A stretch of DNA of 64,000 nt from UBA4781 sp963674975 (GCA_963674975.1 OY771913.1:2294001-2358000), one strand, 5' to 3'; counted from the stretch's first letter, positions 8,939 through 17,904 are shown. A program made the numbers and translations. Notes: a model not told the origin generated them from the sequence alone.

Positions 8939-9541
8939 ATGTTAGATTGGGCTGGCATGCTGCCTTTCATTTTAATTACTACATTCACGCCTGGACCGAA
9001 CAATGTGTCCAGCGCATCCATGGGGATGCTGTACGGCTACCGCAAGTCACTGCCCTATATTCTGGGGATCGTGTGCGGCTTTTTTATGGTCATGCTTGCC
9101 TGCGGGCTGCTTTCCCAGACCATTGCGGAAGTTCTACCCTCATTTGAGGTCGTGCTGCGCATCGTCGGGGCGCTCTATATCACATGGCTGGCATACGAGA
9201 CTTTGAAGAGCTCCTATGATTTTGAATTGACCGACCAACCGCCTTTGACTTTTTGGAATGGTTTCTTTTTACAAGTTTTGAATGTAAAAGCCATCTTTTA
9301 CGGATTGACCCTGTTCAGCAGCTTTTTCAAACCGCTCATCGGTCATTTAGATTGGATGATCCTCACTTCAGTCTTTCTTGCCGGATTGGCTTTCTGTTCG
9401 GTGACCCTGTGGTCGCTGTTTGGGGTAGTTATCCAGCGCTATTTGAAGAAACCGGTCTTGAGAAAGAGCGTTAATATCTTCCTGGCGGTATTGCTCTTCT
9501 ATACTGCCCTGGAGATTTCCGGATTACTCATGTTAATATGA
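8939..9541 (+). CDS. LysE/RhtB family exporter
   Basis: 200-residue inner-membrane protein with about six hydrophobic helices. The family motif TPGPNN appears at residues 17-22, and the N-terminal half contains the typical GYRKSLPYILGI segment. The family exports amino acids or their derivatives by cation antiport; the substrate cannot be read from sequence. The start is supported by a strong ribosome site (gggagg, 8 nt spacing), and a TATAAT is present at 8900-8905. The gene is alone on its strand, between an AT-rich accessory gene and an intergenic hairpin. Confidence 0.88.
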   Translation: MLDWAGMLPFILITTFTPGPNNVSSASMGMLYGYRKSLPYILGIVCGFFMVMLACGLLSQTIAEVLPSFEVVLRIVGALYITWLAYETLKSSYDFELTDQPPLTFWNGFFLQVLNVKAIFYGLTLFSSFFKPLIGHLDWMILTSVFLAGLAFCSVTLWSLFGVVIQRYLKKPVLRKSVNIFLAVLLFYTALEISGLLMLI

Positions 9542-9558
9542 GGCTGTGTTGTATAAAG

Positions 9559-9582
9559 ACGGTGCGTTTGATGACGCACCGT
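9559..9582 (+). terminator. Hairpin after the LysE-type gene
   Basis: acggtgcgt (9559-9567) pairs perfectly with acgcaccgt (9574-9582). No T-run follows, so termination is only inferred from position. Confidence 0.4.
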
Positions 9583-9603
9583 TGAAAGAAGTTAATAGCG
9601 ATT

Positions 9604-9641
9604 CCTCCCCTTTGCATGATAAGGGGAGGTGAAGAGGGGGT
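9604..9641. repeat. GC-rich dispersed palindrome, copy 2
   Basis: cctcccctt (9604-9612) and aaggggagg (9621-9629), then 4 nt and gagggggt (9634-9641). It shares the exact layout with the copy at 7564-7597 although the loop differs. Confidence 0.6.
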
Positions 9642-10100
9642 TTATCTACCGCCGTGGAGTCGTAAGAAGTCTGATGCGTTGTTGCGCAGCTCCATTTCTT
9701 CATCGTCTGGCGGTACTCCCAGGGTAGCAAAGAAACTGGTTGCGGGTGTTCCCTGCAGAACATAAGCGAGGGGAGTTTTCCCTTCGTTATCAACCGCATT
9801 CACATCTGCGCCATTGTCGATCAATAATTCCATTTTATCTATGGAAGGTTTTGTAGCAGCGACGATATGCAGCGGAGTTCTCCCTTTTGCATCTTTTACA
9901 TTCACATCCGCGCCATAGTCGATGAGCATCTGGATGATCTCGATGCTGCTGTTTACGGCAAAATGCAGCGGATATCCTTGTTCACCGGGAATGATCTGGT
10001 TGATATCTATGCCGGTTTCAAGATTATTGCGCACCTCTTTGGTTTCACCTGCCAGAATCGCGCTTTCCAGTGACATTTTCTTCTTTGGTTTTCCGAACAT
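9642..10100 (-). CDS. Ankyrin-repeat protein
   Basis: 152-residue soluble protein. After a basic start (MFGKPKKKMS) there are about three ankyrin units: GYPLHFAVNSSIEIIQMLIDYGADVN, then GRTPLHIVAATKP with MELLIDNGADVN, then GKTPLAYVL. Such proteins act as binding scaffolds; no partner is suggested by the neighbours. An aggaggag ribosome site precedes the ATG. The stop codon abuts the GC-rich repeat. There is no signal peptide, so it is cytoplasmic. Confidence 0.85.
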   Translation of the reverse strand: MFGKPKKKMSLESAILAGETKEVRNNLETGIDINQIIPGEQGYPLHFAVNSSIEIIQMLIDYGADVNVKDAKGRTPLHIVAATKPSIDKMELLIDNGADVNAVDNEGKTPLAYVLQGTPATSFFATLGVPPDDEEMELRNNASDFLRLHGGR

Positions 10101-10214
10101 GGCTCCTCCTAGAAATTGAATTGGTTTTATTTTTTTATTTCGTAAAATGCATGCTGCATTAATATTGCTTGATATCAGATTTTATCAAGAACTTCAAGAA
10201 AACTAAATCCCCGA

Positions 10215-10610
10215 TCATTTTTTCATTTCAACCAGATCCCATAGATTTCCATAAAGATCTTCAAAAACCGCCACAGTCCCGTAAGATTCTGTTTTCGGTT
10301 CGCGTACAAATTGGATGCCTTGTACCAGCATCTCGTAATAATCCCGCCAGAAGTCGTCGGTATTAAGAAAGAAGGCAACCCTTCCGCCGGTTTGATTCCC
10401 AACCGCTTTAAGCTGTTCGGGGGTGTTTGCCCTGGCGAGCAGGATATTTGTCCCTTCCGAGTTCGGGGGAGCGACCAGCACCCAGCGCTTATCCTGAGTA
10501 GGCTGGTAGGTATCTTCGACCAGGCGGAAGTTCAGTTTATGGGTGAAGAACTCGATCGCTTCGTCATAATCCCGAACCACCAGGGAGACATTCAGAATGG
10601 ATTGCTTCAT
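10215..10610 (-). CDS. VOC (glyoxalase/bleomycin-resistance) superfamily protein
   Basis: The frame could open at TTG 10619, but ATG at 10610 is preferred: it follows the pstB stop codon by one base, with gggagg 10 nt upstream (131 residues). The pattern LNVSLVVRDYDEAIEFFTHKLNFRLVED followed by TVAVFEDLYGNLWDLVE is a VOC module with the GN and terminal Glu signature. The usual first metal-ligand His is replaced (NVSL), so metal binding is doubtful. Its tight coupling to pstB makes it the last gene of the phosphate-transport operon, where VOC proteins are not a standard member. Substrate unknown. Confidence 0.85.
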   Translation of the reverse strand: MKQSILNVSLVVRDYDEAIEFFTHKLNFRLVEDTYQPTQDKRWVLVAPPNSEGTNILLARANTPEQLKAVGNQTGGRVAFFLNTDDFWRDYYEMLVQGIQFVREPKTESYGTVAVFEDLYGNLWDLVEMKK

Positions 10611-10611
10611 C

Positions 10612-11373
10612 TTATCCAAACCTCCCTTCCACGTAATCCTGCGTGCGTTTATCTTTTGGATTGATGAACAAGCCGGATCCTTCTGCGCTTTCTATCAGTT
10701 CTCCCTGCAGGAAGAAAGACGCATAGTCTGCCACTCGCGCAGACTGCGACATATTGTGCGGGGCGATGATAATAGTGATGCGATCTTTGATCTCCTGCAA
10801 AAAGCTTTCAATGCGGGCTGTGGTAACCGGGTCAAGTGCAGAGGTGGGTTCGTCCAGCATGATGATCTCCGGCTCGAATGCCAGAATGCGCGCCAGGCAC
10901 AGGCGCTGCTGCTGCCCGCCGGAAATGGATATCCCCGGATCATCCAACCGATCGTAAACCTCGTCCCACAGATATGCCTGTTTTAAAGCTTGCTCAACCT
11001 TATCGCGGATGATCCCTTTATCCTTTTCTCCGGCTACTTCCAGACCGAATGCCACGTTGTCAAAGATGCTCTTGGGTAGGGGAATGGGTCGGGAAAAGAC
11101 CATGCCGACCTTGCGCCGCAGCCAGGGCACATTGGTATCTTCATCTAGAATATTCTTCCCGTTGAAAAGGATCTCTCCGCTGGTTTCCGCTACATCTGCC
11201 ATATCAATAAGGCGATTCATGGAGCGCAGCAGCGAGGATTTTCCTCCCCCAGCCGGACCGAACAGCACATTGATGGCATTGGGGTAGATATTCAATTCAA
11301 TATTCTTGAGCGCTTCCACGTTATCGGAATAGCGCAGGCAGTAATCATGAATAGAGATCTTGGGATCGTTCAT
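10612..11373 (-). CDS. pstB: Phosphate ABC transporter ATPase PstB
   Basis: 253 residues when started at ATG 11373, which lies one base after the pstA stop (TAA-g-ATG), the same spacing that separates pstB from the following VOC gene; a GTG at 11400 is possible but would overlap pstA. Walker A is GPAGGGKSS, the signature is ISGGQQQRL and Walker B is IIMLDEPTSALDP. The Gln-rich signature and the NRLIDMADVAETSGEILF segment are PstB-like. It energises high-affinity phosphate import by PstCA. Confidence 0.95.
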   Translation of the reverse strand: MNDPKISIHDYCLRYSDNVEALKNIELNIYPNAINVLFGPAGGGKSSLLRSMNRLIDMADVAETSGEILFNGKNILDEDTNVPWLRRKVGMVFSRPIPLPKSIFDNVAFGLEVAGEKDKGIIRDKVEQALKQAYLWDEVYDRLDDPGISISGGQQQRLCLARILAFEPEIIMLDEPTSALDPVTTARIESFLQEIKDRITIIIAPHNMSQSARVADYASFFLQGELIESAEGSGLFINPKDKRTQDYVEGRFG

Positions 11374-11374
11374 C

Positions 11375-12250
11375 TTACCACTGCCTCTTTCTGCGGGCAC
11401 GTGTGCGGATGGAGGTTGCCCATATATTCATGACCAGTACAAAGATCAGCAGTATCAGCACTGAGCCGAACTGTATTTGCAGCGGCATGCCCGGTACCTG
11501 CGTCGAGATGACGAAGATATGGTATGGCAGTGCCATGGTGGCATCCAGTGGAGAAGTGGGCAGGTGCGGCAAGAAGAAGGTAGCGCCCGTAAAAAGGATG
11601 GGCGCGGTTTCTCCTGCGGCGCGTTCCAATCCCAAAATAACACCGGTGAGAATCCCCGGCATGGCTTCAGGCAAAATGATGCGCTTGATGCCCTGCCATT
11701 TGGTGGCACCCAGTGAGCCGCATACCACCCTGAAGCGTTCCGGGACAACGCGCATGGCTTCTTCGGTGGTGCTGATGATGGTCGGGAGGGTCATGATCGC
11801 CAGGGTCAGACTGGCAGAGAGAATACTGTTGCCAAAGTTGAGGAACAGCACAAACAACCCCAGCCCGAACAGCCCATAAACCACCGAGGGGATACCTGCC
11901 AGGCTGATGATGGCAATACGGATCAGGCGCGTCCAGGTATTGCGGGATGCATATTCTGCCAGATAGATGCCGGCTGCCACTCCCAGCGGTACTGAGAAAA
12001 CAGCGGTTCCGATGGTGAGGTAAATGGTTCCCACGATGGCGGGTAGAATGCCGCCTGCTTTCATCCCGTTGGTAGGCATGCTTGTTAGAAATTCCCAGGT
12101 CAGGGTGGGTGCTCCGTTGTAAACAATATAGAGCACGATACCCAGAATAGGGAGGATGGTAAAGAAACTGATGATGTGGATCAGCGCGTATCCGAAAGAA
12201 TCTTTTACCTTGCGTGCGGTGGTCGTGTTGTGCATATTCTGCATGTTCAT
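11375..12250 (-). CDS. pstA: Phosphate ABC transporter permease PstA
   Basis: 291-residue inner-membrane permease with about six helices. The conserved PstA/C core (GIYLAEYASRNTWTR, then SLAGIPSVVYGLFGLG and the EAA-type loop with GATKWQGIKRIILPEAMPGI) contacts PstB. The ATG overlaps the pstC stop codon by 4 bp (ATGA), implying translational coupling. The N-terminal extension before the first helix is Asn/Met-rich (MNMQNMHNTTT). Confidence 0.95.
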   Translation of the reverse strand: MNMQNMHNTTTARKVKDSFGYALIHIISFFTILPILGIVLYIVYNGAPTLTWEFLTSMPTNGMKAGGILPAIVGTIYLTIGTAVFSVPLGVAAGIYLAEYASRNTWTRLIRIAIISLAGIPSVVYGLFGLGLFVLFLNFGNSILSASLTLAIMTLPTIISTTEEAMRVVPERFRVVCGSLGATKWQGIKRIILPEAMPGILTGVILGLERAAGETAPILFTGATFFLPHLPTSPLDATMALPYHIFVISTQVPGMPLQIQFGSVLILLIFVLVMNIWATSIRTRARRKRQW

Positions 12251-13125
12251 GAGACCACCTGTTCCTTATCCTTGCGGTTCTTTTCGCTGAAATGGTTTGA
12301 AATAACGTTGATGATCAGCGAGAAAATGAACAGGATAATACCGATGAAGAACAGCACGTGATAATGTGAGCTGCCGTTTGCCACTTCACCCATTTCGGAT
12401 GCGATGGTAGCGGTCATGGTGCGGGTGGGTTTGAATAATGATTGGATGCCCTTGAAGATGGTAGGGGCATTGCCGGTTACCATCATCACTGCCATGGTTT
12501 CGCCCAGTGTGCGGCTGATACCCAGCATCAACGCGGTAAGTACGCCGCTGCGGGCAGCCGGCAGGGTAACACGCCAGATGGTCTGCCAGCGGGTGATACC
12601 CAGCGCGAAAGATGCTTCACGATACGATTGCGGGACGGCATTCAGGGCATCTTCTCCAACCGATACAATGGTCGGGATGGAAATGAGCGCCAATAAGATT
12701 GCGCCGGTAAAAGCGGTCAATCCGGTAGGCAGGTTTAACAGCTCACGCAGGGTGGGGGAGAGAAAGACGATGCCGATGAATCCCAGCACCACCGAGGGAA
12801 TACCTGCCAGGATCTCGATCATGGGTTTGAGGATCTCTTTGACGCGGCGGGGGGCAATTTCAGCGATGTAAACTGCTGTTCCCACACCGAAGGGAATGGC
12901 GATCAGGATGGAAAAGAAAGTGACCAGCAGCGAGCCGGAGAACAGCGGCAGGATGCCAAAGTAATCTTCGATGGGATACCAGCGCTCGCTGAAAAGGTCG
13001 CCCAGCGCTACTTCACCCAGCGCGGGCAGCCCTTCACGCAGTAAGAAGATGAAGATCATCAGCACGATGATGATGCTGGAAAATCCGGCGATCTTGATGA
13101 TGTGGGTGATGGTCTTATCTTTCAT
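12247..13125 (-). CDS. pstC: Phosphate ABC transporter permease PstC
   Basis: 292-residue permease partner of PstA. The core shows AVYIAEIAPRRVKEILKP, LAGIPSVVLGFIG and the loop ALGITRWQTIWRVTLPAARSGV, the coupling helix for PstB. It starts 5 nt after the pstS stop codon. About six hydrophobic helices are visible. With PstS, PstA and PstB it forms a complete phosphate importer; no phoU, phoR or phoB gene is in the window. Confidence 0.95.
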   Translation of the reverse strand: MKDKTITHIIKIAGFSSIIIVLMIFIFLLREGLPALGEVALGDLFSERWYPIEDYFGILPLFSGSLLVTFFSILIAIPFGVGTAVYIAEIAPRRVKEILKPMIEILAGIPSVVLGFIGIVFLSPTLRELLNLPTGLTAFTGAILLALISIPTIVSVGEDALNAVPQSYREASFALGITRWQTIWRVTLPAARSGVLTALMLGISRTLGETMAVMMVTGNAPTIFKGIQSLFKPTRTMTATIASEMGEVANGSSHYHVLFFIGIILFIFSLIINVISNHFSEKNRKDKEQVVS

Positions 13126-13130
13126 CTATT

Positions 13131-14012
13131 TCACTCGCCTTGATTATACGGAATAAAGCCCAGATCGAGTACATACTGCTGTGCTTCGCTTGAGCAGATC
13201 CAGTCTATGTAATCTTTCACTATGCCCTTTGGTTCGCCATTGGTATACATGTAGAGCTGGCGCGCGATGGGATAGCTGTTGTCATTTACGGTATCGGCAG
13301 AAGGCAGGATGTAGCCATCACCGTTATCGAGTGCCACTACCTTTACATCATCTGTTACATATCCAAGACCGTCATAGCCAATGGCGTTTGGATTGTCGCG
13401 AACCTCGGCAATGATGCCTTCGGATGATGGCAGGAGCAGGGTTTCAGCAGAGAAAAGATTTTTGCTGTCTGCATCGCCCATGCGAACCACCGTTTCAAGA
13501 AAATATACATGCGTGCCTGAATTGGTTTCGCGCGAAAGGCACACAATGGGGCGGTCTTCTCCGCCGACTTCTTTCCAGTTTGTGATCAAGCCCTGATAGA
13601 TTTGGGATACCTGTTCAATGGTGAGATGGTCAACCGGATTGTCGGGATTTACGATGACGGCAATGGCGTCGTTGGCAACGGATATCTCATAGGGGTCGAT
13701 GCCGTTTGCCTGCGCCTGGACGATCTCTTCTTCTTTGATAGACCGTGAAGCATTGGCAATGTCCACTGTGCCGTTGATCAGCGCGGTAATGCCTGTACCC
13801 GAACCACCTCCGGAAACGGAGATCTGTACATCAGGGTATAACTCTTGATAGGCTTCTGCCCAGGCTAATGCCAGATTGACCAGGGTATCAGAGCCCTTGT
13901 TTTCGATATATTGTTTTTCTGAACTCGAGCCGGAAATACTGTTTGAGGCTGTACCTGTACAACCCACCAGTAAAAGCATCAAAATTAAAAAAATCACTCC
14001 GGATTTTTTCAT
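13131..14012 (-). CDS. pstS: Phosphate-binding lipoprotein PstS
   Basis: 293-residue solute-binding protein with a lipoprotein signal (LLVGC, Cys18). The phosphate-site segments ENKGSDTLVNL, SGGGSGTGITALINGTVDIANASR and SRETNSGTH are the PstS motifs that hold the anion. It is the first gene of pstSCAB-VOC. A TATAAT box ends 7 nt before the ATG and no Shine-Dalgarno is visible, so the transcript may be leaderless. The divergent neighbour is gyrA. Confidence 0.95.
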   Translation of the reverse strand: MKKSGVIFLILMLLLVGCTGTASNSISGSSSEKQYIENKGSDTLVNLALAWAEAYQELYPDVQISVSGGGSGTGITALINGTVDIANASRSIKEEEIVQAQANGIDPYEISVANDAIAVIVNPDNPVDHLTIEQVSQIYQGLITNWKEVGGEDRPIVCLSRETNSGTHVYFLETVVRMGDADSKNLFSAETLLLPSSEGIIAEVRDNPNAIGYDGLGYVTDDVKVVALDNGDGYILPSADTVNDNSYPIARQLYMYTNGEPKGIVKDYIDWICSSEAQQYVLDLGFIPYNQGE

Positions 14013-14019
14013 GCAGAAA

Positions 14020-14047
14020 ATTATACCGTAACTGAAATAGGTATGAA
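14020..14047 (-). promoter_or_regulatory. pstS promoter, possibly leaderless
   Basis: On the minus strand: TTCATA (14042-14047), 16-nt spacer, TATAAT (14020-14025), then 7 nt to the pstS ATG. The predicted start site falls on or next to the start codon. The same TTCATA-N16-TATAAT occurs at 50186-50213. Confidence 0.55.
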
Positions 14048-14112
14048 ATAAGTTCTGTGTGTGAACAGTATTTTATTAAGATTCGGGGAAAGACGAGCGG
14101 CAGGGAGTAAGG

Positions 14113-14118
14113 TATAAT
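14113..14118 (+). promoter_or_regulatory. Probable gyrA -10 box
   Basis: Perfect TATAAT 40 nt upstream of the gyrA ATG; no good -35 hexamer is visible. An aggag ribosome site (14141-14145) follows. Confidence 0.45.
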
Positions 14119-14158
14119 TAACACTCCCGCAAGTTCATTGAGGAGTTTTGATTTTTAA

Positions 14159-16618
14159 ATGGAAATAAGCAGCATAAAACGAATAGATATTGATCAAGAA
14201 ATGCGCACCTCCTATATTGATTACGCTATGAGCGTGATCGTGGCGCGTGCGCTTCCGGATGCACGGGATGGGCTCAAACCTGTTCATCGGCGTATTCTTT
14301 ACGCCATGATGGATATGGGCATCCGTTCCAATACCCCTTACAAGAAATCTGCCCGTATCGTTGGTGAAGTACTGGGTAAGTATCACCCGCACGGTGATTC
14401 TGCCGTTTACGATGCGATGGCGCGTATGTCGCAGGATTTTTCCATGCGTTATATGCTGGTAGATGGACAGGGTAACTTTGGTTCTATTGATGGTGATCCG
14501 CCGGCTGCCATGCGCTACACCGAAGCTCGTATGAGCACCATGGCTGATGAAATGCTGGTGGATATTGATAAGAACACGGTAGATTTTACAGAAAATTTCG
14601 ATGGCTCCCTGACAGAACCATCCGTTCTGCCTTCCCGCACCCCGAATATGCTCCTGAATGGGGCGTCGGGTATTGCTGTTGGTATGGCAACCAATATCCC
14701 TTCTCATAATTTAAATGAGCTGTGTCAGGCGCTGATTCACATCATAGATAATCAGGATAATATGGATGAGATCACCGTGGAAGATCTGGTGAAATACCTC
14801 CCCGGTCCTGATTTTCCAACAGGCGGCATCATCATTGGCACAGAGGGTATTCGTCAGGCGTACAGTACCGGTAAAGGAAAGATAACCCTGCGGGGAAAAG
14901 CACAGATCGAAGAGGGTAAAGGCGGACGCTATGTCATCCGCATCACGGAGATCCCCTATCAGGTCAACAAAACGACGCTGATTGAGCGTATTGCGGATCT
15001 GGTTCGCTCTGATCGTATTCCTGAAATCTCGGACCTGCGTGATGAATCTGACCGTACCGGTATGCGCGTTATCCTGGAATTAAAGCGAAATGCGCAGCCC
15101 AAGCGTGTGCTTAATCGACTCTTTAAATATACACAGCTTCAAACCACCTTTGGCATCAATATGCTGGCATTGGTGGATGGCGAACCACGGCTGCTTACTC
15201 TCAAACATGCGCTGCAGATCTTCATCGATCACCGCATGGATGTGATCAAGCGTCGTTCGGAATATGAACTTGATAAAGCACGCAACCGCGCTCATATACT
15301 TGAAGGTTTGCTGATCGCTTTAGCCAACCTCGATGATGTGATCCGCACCATCCGCGAGTCGAAAGATGCAGATGTTGCCAAAGTTGAATTGATGAGGCGC
15401 TTCAAGCTTTCAGATTTACAGGCGCAGGCAATTCTGGATATGCAGCTGCGCCGCCTGGCAGCACTGGAACGTATGAAGATCGAAACGGAATATAAAGAGG
15501 TGATGGAACGCATTGCATTCCTCGAAGATTTACTGGCGCATCCTCAAAAGATGCTGGGCTTGATCCGTGATGATCTTAAAGAGATCATGGAAAAATATGG
15601 CGATCGACGCCGCACCCTGATCTCGGATGGGAATGTGGAAGACTTATCAGAAGAAGATATGGTGTCTGATGTACCGGCACTGGTCACCATTACCAGCCGT
15701 GGATATATCAAACGGGTTTCCCCGCAAGTTTATAAAACACAGGGAAGGGGTGGTCGTGGTGTGATCGGGCAGGGAATGAAAGAAGAGGATGAAGTCGAGC
15801 TGCTCATTCCATGCCGCGCTCTACACACATTGTTGTTCTTCTCTGATCGTGGAAAAGTGTATTCGGAGAGAGTTTTTGAGCTGCCCGAAGGTGGACGTAC
15901 CGATAAAGGTGCTTCACTGATGAATTTGATCGCTCTGGAACAGGGTGAACGCATCACCGCTGCTCTTGCGGTTCCTGATTTCGAAACGTCTGCCTATCTC
16001 ACTTTCGCGACATCGCAGGGATATATGAAGCGTGTGGAGTTGAAAGAGTTTGAAAGTGTGCGCCCCTCCGGCTTGATCGCGATCAACCTGAGTGATGACG
16101 ATGAGCTGGGTTGGGTTGCCCTGACCGGTGGAAAGGATGAGATCATCCTGGTGACCACTAATGGGCAGGCGCTGCGCATCAAAGAAGAAACTATCCGTCC
16201 TATGGGCAGGTCCGCACGAGGCGTGATCGGCATTCGCTTTAAAAAAGGAGATCAACTTGCTTCCATGACGGTGGTTGAAAAAGATGGCTTTTTGCTGGTG
16301 ATCACCGAAAAAGGCTTTGGCAAGCGTACCGATCTGAAAGAATATCGTACATCTGGCAGGGGCACGCAGGGTGTTTCAACCATAAGTAAAGATGCGATCG
16401 ATAAAATTGGCAAGATCGCCTGCGCGCGAGTTGTGCAGAGCAGCGATCAGGTCACCTTGATCACGCTTGGAGGATTGATCATTCGCTTGAAGGTGAAAGA
16501 TATTACGATCAGTGGTCGTGCGACGCGCGGCGTAAAGCTGATGAATATGGAGAAGAACGATAAGGTTGCATCCGTGGCTCGCTTTACGGATGGAATTCTA
16601 AACGCAAAAGAAGATTGA
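14159..16618 (+). CDS. gyrA: DNA gyrase subunit A
   Basis: 819-residue type IIA topoisomerase subunit, cleaving and passing DNA to introduce negative supercoils with GyrB. Catalytic Tyr120 lies in AAMRYTEARM. The quinolone-resistance region HPHGDSAVYD has Ser81 and Asp85, the susceptible-type residues. The C-terminal beta-pinwheel has six blade-like repeats, and a GyrA box variant (QGRGGRG) near residue 525 favours gyrase over topoisomerase IV. gyrB is not in the window. The spacing between ribosome site and ATG (13 nt) is long. It is convergent with birA, 8 nt between stops. Confidence 0.95.
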   Translation: MEISSIKRIDIDQEMRTSYIDYAMSVIVARALPDARDGLKPVHRRILYAMMDMGIRSNTPYKKSARIVGEVLGKYHPHGDSAVYDAMARMSQDFSMRYMLVDGQGNFGSIDGDPPAAMRYTEARMSTMADEMLVDIDKNTVDFTENFDGSLTEPSVLPSRTPNMLLNGASGIAVGMATNIPSHNLNELCQALIHIIDNQDNMDEITVEDLVKYLPGPDFPTGGIIIGTEGIRQAYSTGKGKITLRGKAQIEEGKGGRYVIRITEIPYQVNKTTLIERIADLVRSDRIPEISDLRDESDRTGMRVILELKRNAQPKRVLNRLFKYTQLQTTFGINMLALVDGEPRLLTLKHALQIFIDHRMDVIKRRSEYELDKARNRAHILEGLLIALANLDDVIRTIRESKDADVAKVELMRRFKLSDLQAQAILDMQLRRLAALERMKIETEYKEVMERIAFLEDLLAHPQKMLGLIRDDLKEIMEKYGDRRRTLISDGNVEDLSEEDMVSDVPALVTITSRGYIKRVSPQVYKTQGRGGRGVIGQGMKEEDEVELLIPCRALHTLLFFSDRGKVYSERVFELPEGGRTDKGASLMNLIALEQGERITAALAVPDFETSAYLTFATSQGYMKRVELKEFESVRPSGLIAINLSDDDELGWVALTGGKDEIILVTTNGQALRIKEETIRPMGRSARGVIGIRFKKGDQLASMTVVEKDGFLLVITEKGFGKRTDLKEYRTSGRGTQGVSTISKDAIDKIGKIACARVVQSSDQVTLITLGGLIIRLKVKDITISGRATRGVKLMNMEKNDKVASVARFTDGILNAKED

Positions 16619-16626
16619 TCTTATGG

Positions 16627-17412
16627 CTAATCTTGCGGGCGCAGGCTCACATCCCCCAGCGGGAAAGTGGAGATGCGTCCGCTTTTTTCTTTTAAGCGCA
16701 GGTATCCCTGCTCATCCACCCCAAGAAAGATACCGTTTCGTGGTTCTGTTCCCGTTCCCGAAATAGTAACTGCTTCTCCAAGGAAAGCCAGCCTTTTCTG
16801 CCATAATGCGATGAAACTTTGTGAAGAGATATGTGGGCGTAATGAGATGAAGTTTTGAAAAAAGTCGTGCAGCAGCTGCCAGCGGTCAATCTTCTTTTTC
16901 AAAGCTTCTTCCAAACTGGTGGCGGGGAAAAGAAGCTGTGATTCTTGTGAAAAGGAAGCAAGACCCACATTCACTCCAACCCCGATGACCAACCCTTTCA
17001 GAGTATCTCCTTCCCAGGCAGCTTCAGGCAGAATGCCGGCGATTTTTTTCTTGTCGATCAGCACATCATTAGGCCATTTCATGGATAATTCTGCTGTGGG
17101 GGAATATGCAGCAGCAGCATTGCAGAGTGCTAAAGCGGTTAAAGCTGAGAACAGGGAAAGCACCTTTTGTTCTATATGGCTCGGGTAGATGATGAAGCTG
17201 AATGTGAGTGATGCTCCCGGTTTGGAATACCATGTGCGCTGGTTGCGACCATATCCTGCGGTTTGCCGGTCTGCGATAGTCAGGGCATACTCGGGTGGAG
17301 ATTCGCGCAGCCATTCCAAAGCGCTGGTATTTGTGGAGGGGATGCTTTCATACCAGCGAATTTCACCTAGTGGCAGGTCATTTAGATAATGTTGAAGTTC
17401 TTTTTTACTCAC
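16627..17412 (-). CDS. birA: Biotin--[acetyl-CoA-carboxylase] ligase, monofunctional
   Basis: 261-residue enzyme that attaches biotin to carboxylase carrier domains. Visible motifs: STNTSA, the biotinyl-adenylate loop GYGRNQRTWYS (a variant of the usual GRGRxGR-W), KWPNDVLIDKKKIAGIL and VIGVGVNVG, with a small SH3-like C-terminal domain. There is no N-terminal winged helix, so it is a class I ligase without repressor function. The start codon is GTG; a TATAAT ends 6 nt before it and no ribosome site is visible. Confidence 0.93.
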   Translation of the reverse strand: MSKKELQHYLNDLPLGEIRWYESIPSTNTSALEWLRESPPEYALTIADRQTAGYGRNQRTWYSKPGASLTFSFIIYPSHIEQKVLSLFSALTALALCNAAAAYSPTAELSMKWPNDVLIDKKKIAGILPEAAWEGDTLKGLVIGVGVNVGLASFSQESQLLFPATSLEEALKKKIDRWQLLHDFFQNFISLRPHISSQSFIALWQKRLAFLGEAVTISGTGTEPRNGIFLGVDEQGYLRLKEKSGRISTFPLGDVSLRPQD

Positions 17413-17418
17413 GCTTTC

Positions 17419-17424
17419 ATTATA
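17419..17424 (-). promoter_or_regulatory. birA -10 box abutting the start codon
   Basis: TATAAT on the minus strand, 6 nt before GTG. The -35 position coincides with the hsp20 terminator hairpin and does not match consensus, so this is weaker than the feoA or pstS cases. Confidence 0.4.
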
Positions 17425-17432
17425 GACTGGAA

Positions 17433-17462
17433 TAAAAAAAGCACAGCCTGATAGGCTGTGCT
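17433..17462 (-). terminator. hsp20 terminator
   Basis: Perfect 10-bp stem agcacagcct/aggctgtgct with a 3-nt loop, followed on the minus strand by seven T. It lies about 20 nt after the hsp20 stop. Confidence 0.9.
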
Positions 17463-17481
17463 CTCAATGAAATGAGAATGT

Positions 17482-17904
17482 TTATTTTGCCACGCTGACT
17501 TTAATGGTTTTCGGCTTGGCTTCTTCTGCTTTTGGAACGCGCAGGGTGAGTATGCCGTTTTCCACTTTTGCATCAGCTTTCGAGGCATCCAGAGTGCTGG
17601 GTAAAGTGATGGTGCGGTGGAATTTGCCGCAAGGACATTCTTTATGAATATAGTTGGCTTTTTCGTCGCTGTTCATCGATAATTCGCCGCTCAAGGTGAC
17701 GCTTTCATTAATGATCTGTACATTCAGATCTTCCGGTTTCAAACCGGGTACCATGGCAGTGATGATGAAATCATCGTCCTCTGCTTTTACATCGATAGGT
17801 ACCATAACTTCTTGTTCTGAAAACGGCATTTCTTCGTTGAAAAAGTCACGCATTTTGCGTAAATGGGCAGCTCTGCCGAAAGGTGTATATACATAGTAGC
17901 TCAT
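17482..17904 (-). CDS. Small heat-shock protein, Hsp20/alpha-crystallin family
   Basis: 140-residue ATP-independent holdase. The alpha-crystallin domain runs from about residue 35 (VPIDVKAEDDDFIITAMVPG) to the conserved ENGILTLRVPKAE near the end, and is followed by the short IKV-type tail that mediates oligomerisation. An unusual insertion with two Cys (ECPCGKF) precedes the FHRTITLP strand. It is transcribed as a single gene ended by a strong terminator. No CIRCE element is visible upstream. Confidence 0.93.
   Translation of the reverse strand: MSYYVYTPFGRAAHLRKMRDFFNEEMPFSEQEVMVPIDVKAEDDDFIITAMVPGLKPEDLNVQIINESVTLSGELSMNSDEKANYIHKECPCGKFHRTITLPSTLDASKADAKVENGILTLRVPKAEEAKPKTIKVSVAK

Noticed and set aside
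10130..10214. Palindromic atgcatgc/tgcat sequence between ankyrin and VOC genes
   Set aside because: Too short and not followed by a T run; not distinguishable from chance.
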